From: Prorocentrum cordatum
Taxonomy: Eukaryota > Sar > Dinophyceae > Prorocentrales > Prorocentraceae
NCBI GenBank assembly: GCA_963575745.1
Contig: CAUYUJ010015736.1
Coordinates: forward strand, 7,501-71,500
DNA: 64,000 bases
Direction of reading: 5' to 3'
Part shown: in pieces, positions 19,788-30,236 of the stretch
Layout: every line of letters begins with the position of its first letter
Numbering within the stretch: the first letter of the stretch is position 1
The notes under the pieces: generated by a model
What the model saw: the letters and a program-made list of their open reading frames with translations, nothing else
The model's database searches: none
Told to the model about the DNA's origin: nothing
Translations under genes and position numbers: made by a program

Positions 19788-19973
19788 CCCAGACATGCGG
19801 CGTCCTGATTCTTTCAGCACGGCGCCCCCGGAGGCCCCGACCCTTCCACCGGGACTGGTTTTTCATCCCGAGCAGTTTTTCGACGGTCCCTGGGCCCCGC
19901 GAGGGCCCCCAGGTGCCGAAAGTAGCGAAACAACCTCGCGCCCTGATTTTTTTAACGAGGAGGCATGTCTGGG
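19788..19973 (-). mobile_element. family 1 (CAGACATG) inverted-repeat element, full length
   Basis: The 186-base element starts CCCAGACATGC and ends GCATGTCTGGG. The inverted repeat continues imperfectly through GTCCTGATT and AATCAGGG. Its middle has CTGGGGCCC-like palindromic blocks around CCTGGGCCCCGCGAGGGCCC. It matches the 185-base element at 29438-29622 in opposite orientation. It has no coding capacity. No target-site duplication is obvious. Confidence 0.8.
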
Positions 19974-20027
19974 CATTCTCACCCACACGCACACGCAGGT
20001 ACTCGCTTCCGGATGCGCGCCCGACTT

Positions 20028-20154
20028 GGCATCGCTCGGACGTGTGTTTATTCCCTCGGCGGACACCATCGAGGAGCATTCTGGATCACCTCGCGAGAAG
20101 TAGACACGCGCGAAACCGAAGAAGTGCACGGGGAGTGGACGTCCGAGCGATGGC
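20028..20154 (+). mobile_element. family 4 inverted-repeat element, copy a
   Basis: This 127-base element starts GGCATCGCTCGGACGT and ends ACGTCCGAGCGATGGC, a 14-15 base terminal inverted repeat. The interior shares ACCATCGAGGAGCATYCT and CGCGAAACCGAA-type words with the copy at 30539-30668. It is non-coding. Confidence 0.8.
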
Positions 20155-20289
20155 AAGCCGCGGGCAGCCGCCCCCGCCGACCACTCCGATGCGACCTCTG
20201 GCCGCGGGCAGGCCCCGCGCGCGGGGGGGCAGGGCGCCCTCCGCAGCCCCCCCCCGCGACGTGCCCGCGTCGTCACAGATCAGGCAGTG

Positions 20290-20500
20290 CTCATTTCGAT
20301 TCCTCCGCTTCGATTCGGTTTCGAGGATTTCCGATTCCGATTCGATTCGATTTCGGATTCCGGTTTTGGCTCCGATGTTTGATAAAAACCTACCAGGCTG
20401 CCGATTTCCGCCGACTCGATTTTTCCCGACTCGGCTGCCGATTTCTGCCGATCCGATTCATTTCGATCGCCGGTCCGACCTGTCGATTCGTTTCTGAGCC
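20290..20500. repeat. CGATTC-rich simple repeat
   Basis: The pentamer/hexamer CGATTC, TTTCGATTC and CCGATTTC recurs for about 200 bases with interruptions. No gene. Confidence 0.8.
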
Positions 20501-20811
20501 CTCCTGCAGATCAGGACGGGGGGGGTTCTGGTCCCCGAAGCTCGGGCGGATGGTATACCCCCAGAGATCCGACGCTCCAACATGGCAATGGGAGCGGACG
20601 GCTTTTGGGCCGTCTGCGGCCTCCAGCGGGGCCCTCGCCGGGGCTTGGGGGGAGCGCCCAAGCAAAAAACGTCGTCAGACAGAGAAGTGCGAGCGGGGCA
20701 GGCCCACGACAGCCGACGTCGCGAGCGAGGCGTCCACAGAGGCGGCTCGAGGCGAAGAGCCGGCCCATGGGGGCGTGGTCCGGAGCTCCGGGGTGCCCAC
20801 TCCCCGAAGAA
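20501..20811. other. no gene seen
   Basis: GC-rich sequence. CAGCGGGGCCCTCGCCGGGG near 20628 resembles the core of family 1 elements but the ends are absent. Nothing else is supported. Confidence 0.35.
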
Positions 20812-20986
20812 GATCAGGAGGGGAGAAAAAACACACGGACACAACGAATCGTCGATTCCCCCGAGAAAATATGGAAAAGATGGGAAATGAGGGGGGAAGA
20901 CAACAGCCCAGAACATAGGGGAAAATATTTGGAGTCCTGTTATTTGTGTGTGTATTTATTTGTGTGTCCCTGTGCCCCTTCCGAAA
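20812..20986. repeat. family 5 dispersed repeat, copy b
   Basis: It shares GGGGAGAAAAAACACACGGA, CGAATCGTCGATTC, GAAAATATGG, GAGTCCTGTTATTTGTGTG and TTTGTGTGTCCCTGTGCCCC with copies at 21819 and 44938. No coding frame. Confidence 0.75.
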
Positions 20987-21029
20987 AGTGAGCGCAGCCG
21001 GACGTCGGCGGGTTTTTTTTGCTCCCCGA

Positions 21030-21250
21030 GGCCTGGGCGGGTCGGGCGCAGGGCTGGACCTGAGCGCTGCGCTGCTGGACTTCGGCGGCGTTTTTTTGTT
21101 TTTGTTTGTTTGGTTTCGGCAAGGAGAGGTACACAACGAAGAACACGACGGTGTTTTTTGGTTTTGGCAGGTAATGAGAGCAGAGCGGAGAACACAACGA
21201 CGACGGAGCGAAGATCAGCGTTCAGGTCCAGCCCTGCCCAGGCATGCAAC
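21030..21250. repeat. foldback pair around GCAGGGCTGGACCTGA
   Basis: GCAGGGCTGGACCTGAGCGCTG at about 21050 pairs with its inverted counterpart CAGCGTTCAGGTCCAGCCCTG near 21220, enclosing about 150 bases rich in TTTTTTG and GAACACAACGA words. Outer CCTGGGC blocks extend the pairing. It is probably another short inverted-repeat element. Confidence 0.6.
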
Positions 21251-21380
21251 CCCAGGCATGAGCGCGCCGCTGCGAAAAGGTCAGGGTGGCCGAGGCTGTT
21301 TGCGCTGTTTTTGTTGGCCCCCCTTGCCGGGCCCAGGGACCGGCAGAAAACGGTTCGGGTTATGATGCTCCTACCTTGAA

Positions 21381-21532
21381 GTCGGGCCTGTTCCTCTACA
21401 GGAGGAGCATGCAAGAATGATCCAGACATCTTCTGGGTGGAACGATTTTTCGACTGCGATCGACCGTTTTGATGTTGTTGACTATTCTTTTATTTTTCGT
21501 CCAGAGTCCTTCTGTAGGAGGACACGCCCGAC
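21381..21532 (+). mobile_element. family 2 (GTCGGGCCTGT) inverted-repeat element
   Basis: This 152-base element runs from GTCGGGCCTGTTCCTCTACAG to CTGTAGGAGGACACGCCCGAC. The subterminal TATTTTTCGTCCAGAGTCC block matches the equivalent block of the 152-base copy at 51621-51772. Flanking TTGAA/CTAAT may extend the inverted repeat. No coding capacity. Confidence 0.85.
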
Positions 21533-21647
21533 CTAATCTTGCCTACTCTAGCTTTGGCCACCTGAAAGAATTTCGAGCACCAAGAAAGCAACGAAACTGG
21601 AGTATTTCTGGGACTTGGTCCATAAGTACGATGGGAGCAGCTGCAGA

Positions 21648-21741
21648 CTTGGGATGAGAAGCCAGTCTTTGGGAAAGGGCCGGGGCTTCTGGGGGCGCCG
21701 CATTGAAAAAGTCGGGACGTCGCACGTCTGGGTCGGGGGCA
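21648..21741. repeat. family 1 element, right half
   Basis: GATGAGAAGCCAG, GGGAAAGGGCCGGGGCTTC, GAAAAAGTCGGGACGTCGC and CGTCTGGG follow the order of the right half of the full element. Confidence 0.7.
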
Positions 21742-21818
21742 CGGATGCCCCCGCCGACGCGGCGAGGTCAGCCCCGGTCGGGGGCGCACTCGGGGAACAA
21801 GCCGTGGCACGAGCGTAA

Positions 21819-21989
21819 ATCAGGAGAGGAAAAAACACACAGACACAATTAATCCTCGATTCTTCAGAAAATATGGGGAAATAATTATGGCAAATGAGGG
21901 GGAAGACAGAAACCCAGAAAATATGGGAAAAAGATGAGGAATATTTTTACTTGTGTATTTATTTGTGTGTCCTGGTGCCCCTTCAGTAA
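21819..21989. repeat. family 5 dispersed repeat, copy c
   Basis: This copy reads AGGAAAAAACACACAGACAC, ATCCTCGATTC, GAAAATATGGG, then TACTTGTGTATTTATTTGTG and TCCTGGTGCCCCTTC, as in copy b about 1 kb upstream. Confidence 0.75.
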
Positions 21990-21997
21990 ACTGTCGC

Positions 21998-22124
21998 AGG
22001 TCCGCGCGGATCTCTCGGATCGGCGGCGCTGAGGCCCCCTGGCGGTACCTGCTGCGCCGGCCTGGGTGTGCTCCGCGCGCTGGGGAGGGGGCCCAGCGCC
22101 GATCTCAGAGCTCCGCGCGGACCT
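21998..22124. repeat. long hairpin with 40-bp arms
   Basis: The left arm AGGTCCGCGCGGATCTC..GATCGGCGGCGCTGAGGCCC pairs with the right arm GGGCCCAGCGCCGATCTCAG..CTCCGCGCGGACCT, with few mismatches, around a loop of roughly 45 bases. It abuts family 5 copy c. It could be a structured RNA or a small foldback element. Confidence 0.75.
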
Positions 22125-22370
22125 CCAAAAGCGTACCGGGAGGCTTTAATCAATGGAGTGGGCCGGCTTGGGCCAGGTCTGACATCAAGATTGAAAACCT
22201 TCGTTGATTTCGTCGCTGCCCTGTGCGAAGCCTCATTTTAGATGGTGCTCGCGATTTTGTTTTTGGCCCTCATCGATTTCGAGATTCACCCTCACCATCG
22301 ACTTCCGCTCTTGCCTTGATGCCATCGGTATGTCTGTGTGGCTGTTTGTTCCGCCAGGTGCCCCCACCCA
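22125..22370. other. no gene seen
   Basis: Unassigned sequence between the hairpin and a family 1 copy. Confidence 0.3.
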
Positions 22371-22495
22371 CCCAGACGTCCGGTGTCGCGCTTTTCCCCA
22401 GCGCGGCTCCCCGTGAGGTCTGGACCCCTCCCCGGGGACTATTCCTTCATCCCATTCGACTGCCCCCGGGGGCCCGTAGAGCCGAAAACGACCTG
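22371..22495. repeat. family 1 element, diverged
   Basis: It starts CCCAGACGTCCGGTGTCGCG, then GAGGTCTGGACCCCTCCCCGG, TTCATCCCATTCGAC and CCCGGGGGCCCGTAGAGCCG, parallel to the left two-thirds of the element at 19788. Confidence 0.65.
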
Positions 22496-22917
22496 GAACC
22501 TACCGCGGTGTTTTTCAATCGCAGCTCGAAGGTGTCGGGGCGCGCCCTCTAAGAGGCCCAGAGCGCGCCGCTTCAGTGATGCTTCGGTGATCCTCCAGAG
22601 TTGGTCGGATGAAGGGGGGGATGGGGAAAGTGGGGGGGACGAAATCTGCTGCATGCAGCTGGTTTCGGTCCCGCCGCTGGGTACGATTCCTCGATGCACC
22701 GGTGCCTCCCAGCGCTTGTAGGCGCCAGAGAAATCAGCCACGTGAGCTGAGTCGCTAATCCCTCCTTTGCTAACAACCCCCTCGTCTGGTCCGACAGATC
22801 GGGGTGGAAAAAGAGTATCACTCACCTCTGGGGGGCCCGTTAGCTTGCTACTTCTCCAGTTTCGCCCGAAATGAGCGTGTTTCTTCAACAACAGTAAAAC
22901 GCTGGTGTGCCCCCCTC
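22496..22917. other. no gene seen
   Basis: No supported coding frame or repeat. A G-run-rich stretch occurs at 22610-22640. Confidence 0.3.
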
Positions 22918-23095
22918 CCCAGACGTCCGATGTCTTGAGTTTCTCAATGCGGGGTCCCTGGAGGTCTTGTCCGTTTTCCCCAGGGCAGGCTCTTCGTCCT
23001 GAGTCGTAGTCGTTTCTTGACGCTCACAGGACCCTGCGAGTGCCCCTTGCCGCAGAGGGCCGGAAACGGCGAAACACTTCTGCCTTGAGTTTCTC
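22918..23095. repeat. family 1 element, diverged
   Basis: CCCAGACGTCCGATGTCTTGA, GAGGTCTTGTCCGTTTTCCCC, CTTCGTCCTGAGTCGTAGTCG and TTCTTGACGCTCACAGGACC are in family order. The right end is not clear. Confidence 0.6.
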
Positions 23096-23127
23096 CAGAC
23101 TTCGGAGATCTGGGAGGAAAGTGTTTC

Positions 23128-23547
23128 TCGGGCCACAACTCGGGCCTTCAGCGGCCGTTCTGGACGATTCAGGCATCCCCCGAACGCTCCCGGCGAGGCG
23201 CGGTTGCTGGAGAGCGCCCCGAGGCGAGATCGGTTCCAGGATCCGACGAGAACTTCCAGACATTTCCTCTGCGTGCCACCGACTTTGCTTCTGCTCCCCC
23301 TGCCCTTCCGAGAAGTTTACTCGGCCTTCCCCGAAGACACAGAAAGCCTTTCAGAAGGCCCGAGGGGTTGTGAGAAGCCCCGCCGCCCTCTCAGAAGGCC
23401 TTCTCAGTCTCACTTTCCCGGGCGTGCCGCCGAGTTCAGTTTTCGGATCATAACTCGGGTCTCCGGCGGCCGTTCGGGAGGATCCGGGCATCCCCAGAAC
23501 GCTCTCGGCGAGGCGTAGCCGCTGGAACGCATCCCGAGGGCGGAAGA
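23128..23547. repeat. ~100-bp unit repeated 318 bp apart
   Basis: AACTCGGGCCTTCAGCGGCCG..GGCATCCCCCGAACGCTC near 23138 recurs as AACTCGGGTCTCCGGCGGCCG..GGCATCCCCAGAACGCTC near 23455. Both are followed by GGCGAGGCG and CCCGAGG. The bases between are unassigned. Confidence 0.75.
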
Positions 23548-23575
23548 CCACCAAGAAGCTACGAAAACGCCCGAA

Positions 23576-23675
23576 AACCTCGAAGTTCGAACCTCGAAGT
23601 TCGAACCTCGAACCTCGAAGTTCGAACCTCGAAGTTCGAACCTCGAACCTCGAGGTTCGAGCCTCGAAGTTCCCC
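23576..23675. repeat. TTCGAA/CCTCGAA palindromic repeat
   Basis: Alternating CCTCGAAGTTCGAA and CCTCGAA units, 7 and 14 bases, run for about 95 bases. The core TTCGAA is palindromic. Confidence 0.95.
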
Positions 23676-24235
23676 CCCTCGCCCGCCGCCGCCGAGGAGT
23701 GCAACCGAGGCGGCGGCCCGGCCGCCGCGGCGGAGGCCGCCACCGCGTCCCCGCAGTGAGCCCCGTCGCGAGGGCCTCCGGAGGCAGCCAGCCTATTGGC
23801 GCTTTGGGCGCCCCTCGCTCCCGCGGGGGCTCAAGAAGATCCGACGCAGCGAGAAGGGATGTGATGGAAGGAGAGGACACGGTGTCGGATGCGGCCCTAA
23901 GCGCAGCGTGCTGGCCTGTTCGTCCTCTCTGGCATCTCTCTCTCTCTCTCCCTCCCCTCCTCCTCCCCTCCTTTCCACTGTGCCCTTCCGGAGGGGCACA
24001 GGGCAAGTGACGAGGAAGTTTCCTCCCTCGTCACTTACCCTAGCCTTCTCCTCTTCCTGCCTTTTGTCTTGCTTCTTCTCCTCTTCCTCGCTCGATGGAA
24101 GCGAGCAGCACCTCTCTCTGTCAGAGCTTCCGCGTTTGCGTCGACGCTTTCCATCCCTAGAATCCTTAGCGAGGAGGCTAGGCCAGCTGTCTGATGGATT
24201 CCACGGGCTCGTCTCGTCTCGACTCCCTCCTCCTC
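23676..24235. other. no gene seen
   Basis: GC- then CT-rich sequence with a (CT)n run at 23935-23950. Open frames have no recognisable motif. Confidence 0.35.
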
Positions 24236-24790
<555 letters not shown>

Positions 24791-24819
24791 GCGTGTTCTG
24801 CCGCTGCTGGCCAAAAACC

Positions 24820-26045
24820 AGGGGTGGGTCCGCAGGGGTCACTGCCGGTTCGAACCCCCTCTCCCCCCCCCAGTCCATCATGAAAGGGGGGGGGGGGTCA
24901 CTACCGGTTCGACCGCCCCCCCTCGCCGCCGGCAAACGATTCCCGCCCCTTGGGACAGTGGGACAGCGGTGGCGACAGTGGGACACTGGTGGGTGGTGGG
25001 GACAGTGGTGTGGGGACTGGGACAGTGGGGGTGACAGTGGGGACAGTGGGACAGTGGTTGTGGGGACAGTGGTGTGGGGACACTGGGACAGTGGTGGGGA
25101 CAGTGGGGACATTGGGACAGTGGTGGGGGCGGTAGTGGTGGGGACACTGGTCAGGGCTGTGGTGAGGATGGTGGTGGGACAATGGGACAGTGGTACAGTG
25201 GGAAGAGTGGTGGGGACAGTGGGGACAGTGGGACAGTGGTGGGGACAGTGGGGACAGTGGGACAGCACAGTGGAAGAGCGGTGGGGACAGTGGGAACAGT
25301 GGGACAGTGGTGGGGACAGTGGGGACAGTATGACAGTGGTGGAGACAGTGGGGACAACGGGGAGAATAGGACCCTGGTGGGGACAGTGGTGGGTACAGTG
25401 GGGACAGTGAGACACTGGTGGGGGCACTGGTGGGGACAGTGGGGACAATAATGGGAACAGTGGGGACAGTGGGACAGTGGTGGGGACAGTGGGGTCAGTG
25501 GGACAGTGGTGGGGACGGTGGTGGTGGGGACAGTGGTGTGGGGACACTGGGACAGTGGTGGGGACTGGGGACAGTGGGACAGTGGTGGGGACGGTAGTGG
25601 TGGGGACAGTGGTGAGGGCTGTGGTGAGGACGGTGGTGGGACAATGGGACAGTGGTACAGTGGGGACAGTGGTGGTGACAGTGGTGGGAACAGTGGGACA
25701 GCTCAGTGGGACAGCGGTGGGGACAGTGGGACAGTGGTGGAGACAGTGGGACAGTGGTGGGGACAGTGGGGATAGTGGGACAGGTGGGGACATAACTGGT
25801 GGGGACAGTAGGGGCAGTGGCGAGAACAGTGGGGACAGTGGGGACAGTGGGACAGTGGTGGTGGGGACGGTGGTGGTGGGGACTGGTGAGGGCGATGGTG
25901 AGGACGATGGTGGGGACCAGGGAGTCGTTTGCCGGCGGCGAGTGGGGGGGGGTGGGGTGGGGGGGGTTCGATCCGGTGGTGGCCCCCCCTGGTTTTCTGG
26001 AGGGTGGGAGGGGGGTTCGAACCGGTAGTGACCCCCTCCAGTTTT
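24820..26045. repeat. GGGACAGTG minisatellite flanked by inverted repeats
   Basis: A minisatellite of GGGACAGTGGTG-like units (about 24955-25915) is bracketed by arms that are inverted copies of each other. The left arm, 24820-24950, has GGGGTCACTGCCGGTTCGAAC, GTCACTACCGGTTCGACC and CGCCGGCAAACGATTCCC. The right arm, 25920-26045, has GTCGTTTGCCGGCGGCGAG, GGTTCGATCCGGTGGTGGCC and GGTTCGAACCGGTAGTGACC. The arms are about 125 bases each. Long frames in the array (Gly-Thr-Val and antisense Pro-His-Cys repeats) are artefacts. Confidence 0.85.
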
Positions 26046-26214
26046 TCGGGGGGGGGAGGGAGGGGTTAGAAGGAAGGGTGGGGTTTTGCCGGGGGCAGGG
26101 AGGGGGGGAGGAAGGGGGGGTCGAGCAGGGGGGGGGATTTTCGGACAGGTGGGGTCCTGGGCGCCCGAGGAAGAGGGGGGGAATTTTCCACAGTAAAGCG
26201 GCGGTGAATCACGC
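26046..26214. other. G-rich spacer
   Basis: G-run-rich sequence with no gene, between the inverted-repeat minisatellite and the next trinucleotide tract. Confidence 0.4.
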
Positions 26215-26224
26215 TCTTTTCATT

Positions 26225-26309
<85 letters not shown>

Positions 26310-26462
26310 CCATCACCATCACCATCACCATCATCACCATCACCATCACCATCACCATCACCATCACCATCATCATCATCATCAGCATCAGCATCAGCAT
26401 CAGCATCAGCATCGCCATCGTCATCGTCATCGTCATCGTCATCATCATGATGATCATCATTC

Positions 26463-26530
<68 letters not shown>

Positions 26531-26778
26531 GCCATCGTCATTGTCATCGTCCCCGTCATTGTCATTTTCGTCGTCAATGTCATCGTCATCGTCATCGCCG
26601 TCGTCGTCATCGTCGTCGTCGTCTCGTCTCTCCCTCCTGCTGCAGGGGCTCGTCGAGGGGTCGTCGCCGCCGCCGTCGTCCTCGTCGCCGTAGTCGTTGT
26701 CCTCGTTCTCGTCACGGTCGTCGGCGCCGCCGCCTTCCTCGTCGTCGCCGTCGCCGTCGTCATCGTCGTCGTCGTTGT

Positions 26779-26814
<36 letters not shown>

Positions 26815-26895
26815 GGCCGCAGCCCTCGGCGCCGTCGTCGTCATCGCCGTCGCCGTCGCCGTCGCTGTCGCCACCGCCGCCGCCGCCGCCGTCGT

Positions 26896-26952
<57 letters not shown>

Positions 26953-26990
26953 TCGTTGTCGTCGTCGTCATCGTCGTCGTCGTCGTCCGC
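26215..26990. repeat. (ATC)n then (GTC)n trinucleotide tract
   Basis: The first 400 bases are CAT triplets with ACC and AGC interruptions. The last 400 drift to GTC/GCC triplets. Frames give poly-Ile, poly-Ser, poly-Val and antisense poly-Asp, none coding. Confidence 0.95.
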
Positions 26991-27099
26991 GTCGGGGCGC
27001 GCCGCGGAGGGGGCCGTGGATGCTGCGGACCAGCTCGGCGCCGGAGGGCATGCCCTCGGGTGCGGACAAAGTCTGGGAGCGCCTGCTGGGGTGCCTATA

Positions 27100-27465
27100 G
27101 TCCCCCCCGAGGAGGAGGAGGAGGAGGAGAAGGAGGAGCAGGCGGGGGAGGAGGAGGAGGCTGGGCCCAATCGATGCCTGCCTCTTGCGAAGGCCCAAAT
27201 TACGACGACTCCCAGAGTCCTCTTCGACCCTCAAGCCGCGGTCCTCGTCCTCGAGCGTCCTCACGTTCGATCCTCGATCGTGGCCTCGGTCGTCGATTCT
27301 CCTCGATCCGATCCTCGATATTCCTCCTGCTCCTCGATGCTCGATCCTCCTCCTCCTCCTCATTCTCCTCCTCCTCCTCATCCTCCTCCTCCTCCTCCTC
27401 CTCCTCCTCCTCCTAGTCCTCCTCCTAGTCCTCCTCCTCCTCCTCCTCCTGTTGCTCCTGTGCTG
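27100..27465. repeat. GGA run, TCGAT-rich patch and (TCC)n run
   Basis: (GGA)n at about 27108-27165 is followed by unique sequence, a patch rich in CCTCGAT/GATCCTCGA at 27235-27340, and (TCC)n at 27345-27455. Confidence 0.85.
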
Positions 27466-27831
27466 CTGATGGGTCGGGTGTCTGTCAGACGCAGCCGCTT
27501 CCCCCAGCGGGGGCCCGGTCGGGCGCCCCTTGGGGACTAGAAGAAAAAGAGAAGATTAGGGACGCGAAGTCCTGGGGCAGACAGGAGGGAGAGGGGAAAG
27601 GAGAGGCAGTCCCGCATACATCATGTCATAAGAACCTCGGGAGGATGGGGAAGGAGTAGGACCAGGGCGGCAGCGCAGCGTGGGCGGCGCGTGGCGAGTT
27701 GGGGGCCCGAGGGCCCGTGTTGGGTCCTGCCTCCTGCGGGTCGCGCGGCCCGCTCGGGACACTTCCCTGGAGTGCGCCCCGAGCCCCCCCGCCGTGGGGG
27801 TGCCCGCCTGTGCAGGGGACGGGGTCGGCAG
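27466..27831. other. no gene seen
   Basis: GC-rich sequence between repeat tracts; nothing supported. Confidence 0.3.
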
Positions 27832-28003
27832 AGAGGGGGGTGATGACTAGGGGGGGTGGATATCATGGCGGGGGCCATGATATTTCCCCGGATTTCATGG
27901 CGCCTCTTCTTATTTCATTACATCCCTGGACCCCCCCTTGGGCCGCGCACATGCCGCCGGTCATGATTTGCGCCCCCCCCCTCTTGGACACCCCCCTCTT
28001 GGC
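27832..28003. repeat. family 6 dispersed repeat, copy b
   Basis: TGACTAGGGGGGGTGGATATCA, GGGGGCCATGATAT, GGATTTCATGGCG, CTTGGGCCGCGCA and CATGATTTGCGCCCCCCCC correspond in order to 7072-7268. Here no 138-bp array follows. Confidence 0.75.
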
Positions 28004-29437
28004 CGCTCCCGAAGAGGACGGAGGGGGGGCCGGGGTGGAGGCAGTCGGCGGAGGGAGGTGTGGAGCAGTGTGCGGAGATGCGCAGAGCTGAGAGGGGGCG
28101 TGGCGGCGCGGGGGTGGCAGCTCGGCGTGGCCGGGGAGCGCGAGCGGCGAAGGCGGCAGCGCGGAGATTGTTCCGCGGGGCCCTCTGTGGGGTGCCGCTT
28201 GCTGGTAGCGTGGCGGCGGCACCGGCCACGCTCGCCAAAGTAGATGGCAGAAAGGCCTCACCCCCTGCACATAGGAGCCCCCCCGAAGCGGCCACCATAC
28301 CCAAGACTGGTACCCTCCCCCGCCGAGGCAGGGGCGGCTGCTGTGGGGGCTTCCACCGTGCGTGGGGGTGGTTTCTGCCATCCGCGGCTGGCACGGATAC
28401 GTTGTGGTTTGCTGACCCCCCAGCCGCCATGGACCTCTCCGACCCCCACCCCTCCATAGAGTACTGGCCGCGGACGCCGGCTGCAGACGCGGCCGCCCTG
28501 ACCCTCGCTGGACGGCCCGCGGCGAGGTCCTTGCCACCCCGTCCCCGCGTCTCTACCCTCCGCCTGTTCCTCCATCAGAGGAGGGTGTGAGACGGTTAGG
28601 TGAGTACGGTTGGGGGCAGATGGGGCTACAGGGAGGTGAGCCAGAAGATGTGGAAGGTTGGAGGTTGGTGGGTGCCTTCAACATGTCACGCACTGGCAAT
28701 CGCCTGAGAGTGATCGCAGTCGCCACTGATGTTCTCGCCGTACTGTGCTGCCTGTGCCAGTGGTGTGTCTGAAGTTGGTGAGAACGCCCCGCGGAAACCA
28801 ACACTGATCGCAGTCGCTAATGATGTACACGCCGTATGCTGCCGTAGAGGAGGTGGAGTCCCGTATCACCAGCCGTGCTGCTTCTGCCATGCGGTGAGGC
28901 GCGATCGTGTTGGCAGCAGGACAGTGCCGAGAAAGGGGATGGGTGGGCAGCAGCTGGTTGCCCTGTCTGCTGCGTATAGAGGAGATGTGTGTGTGTGTGT
29001 GTGACGATGTGTTGACCCCGCCGTCGCAGGGGCCTTCCTCCACACCCGTCGGGGTGGGCGTGCGGGCGCTGCTGGGCACGCCGCGCAGCCCCTGAGGCGC
29101 CCTGGGGGCCGCTGCCGTGTGCGCGGCCTCGTCCTCGCCCCGGGGAGCCGCGGGCCGCGCGGCCCGAGGGCGAGGGCTGGTCGGGGGGGGCCTCCTTCAA
29201 GCAGTGGCGAAGCGTCCTGGTTCGCCTATGCCCCCACCTCAGAAATGTTCTGATAGCCTTGTGTGGTTTCCACGGGATGTTCTTAGAGCACTTCTGGCGG
29301 AGTCTGTCTTGTTTGAACACATCGGGTTTGTGTTCTAGGAACATTGTCTTGTGATTTGCAAATTTCTGGGTTCTAAGAACATTTCGTGGTATGACTACAG
29401 GAATGCCGGGACGGTCGGTCCCTGCTCAATTCCTGTG
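28004..29437. other. no supported gene; (GT)n and short internal repeats
   Basis: Several GC-rich frames are open but none has a recognisable motif. TGATCGCAGTCGC recurs at about 28709 and 28806 with similar neighbours. A (GT)n run occupies 28985-29003. GTTCTTAGA/GTTCTAGGAACA/GTTCTAAGAACA words recur at 29278-29385. Confidence 0.4.
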
Positions 29438-29622
29438 CCCAGACATGATCGCGCCCTCAAAAATCAGGACGGCGAGCTTTTCGCTTTTTTCGGCCCCTGG
29501 GGGCCCTCGCCGGGCCCCAGGGCCGTCAACAAAACGACTCGAGATGAAAAACCGGCCCCGGGGGAAGGGTCGGGACTTCGGGGGATGCCGTCCTGGAAAA
29601 ATCAGGACGTCGCATGTCTGGG
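29438..29622 (+). mobile_element. family 1 (CAGACATG) inverted-repeat element, full length
   Basis: This 185-base element starts CCCAGACATG and ends CATGTCTGGG. The inner ends AAAAATCAGGACG (both sides, opposite strands) extend the inverted repeat. The core has GGCCCCTGGGGGCCCTCGCC, GGCCGTCAACAAAACGACTC and GAAAAACCGGCCCCGGGGGA. It is the best-preserved copy with the one at 19788-19973. Non-coding. Confidence 0.85.
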
Positions 29623-29629
29623 TAGGGTT

Positions 29630-30236
29630 GCCGCCGCCTCTGTCGCCAGGCCGCGAGGAGTGGGTTGGGCGTGTCGGAGTCGTCCGAGGTGGTGCGCTCG
29701 TCCTCCTCGTGGCTTGTCTCCCCTGGCGAGACGCCGCTGTCTTCGTCGTCGTGTTCGTGGGGATAGTCCGCGAGACTGTCGCGCGGCCTGTCGGCGAGGC
29801 CGTCGCGGGGGTCGTCGCGGGGGCAGGTGAGGGGGCTCTCGTAGTAGCCGCGGCCGTCTTCGCGCCCGCCTTGGCCGTCGCCGTCGTGGGGGTCGTCGCG
29901 GGGGTTTGTCGTTGGGGGGTCCTCGCCCAGAGGCCGTCGTAGAGGGTGTCGTGGGGGGCCGTCGCGGGGTCGTGGGGCGAGGGGCCTTCGGCTCGGTTGT
30001 CATTTCGTCCGACCAGCAGTCCGCGAGGGAAGCGCTGCCCGCGCACCCGAGGGAGGCCGTCGCGGGGCCCGTCGCGGGGCCCGTCGTCGGGGCGGTGGCG
30101 AGGGGCCGCAGCGGGGGCAGAGGCCGTCGTGAGGGTGGTGGGTCGCAGGGGCGTTGGGGTTGAGTGGGGGGGGGCGCTGGGCCGCCGTGTGGGTCGGGTG
30201 GGGGGGTCCCGAGGGGCGTCGTTGGCAGTCCTCATG
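29630..30236. repeat. degenerate GTCGCGGGG minisatellite
   Basis: The words GTCGCGGGG, GTCGTCGCGGGG, GGCCGTCG and GGGGCCCGTCG recur irregularly across this GC-rich stretch. Open frames on both strands reflect composition. Confidence 0.6.

Noticed and set aside
24845-24925. tRNA gene suggested by GGTTCGAACCC
   Set aside because: Only the T-arm-like word is present. No cloverleaf, anticodon arm or acceptor stem could be built.
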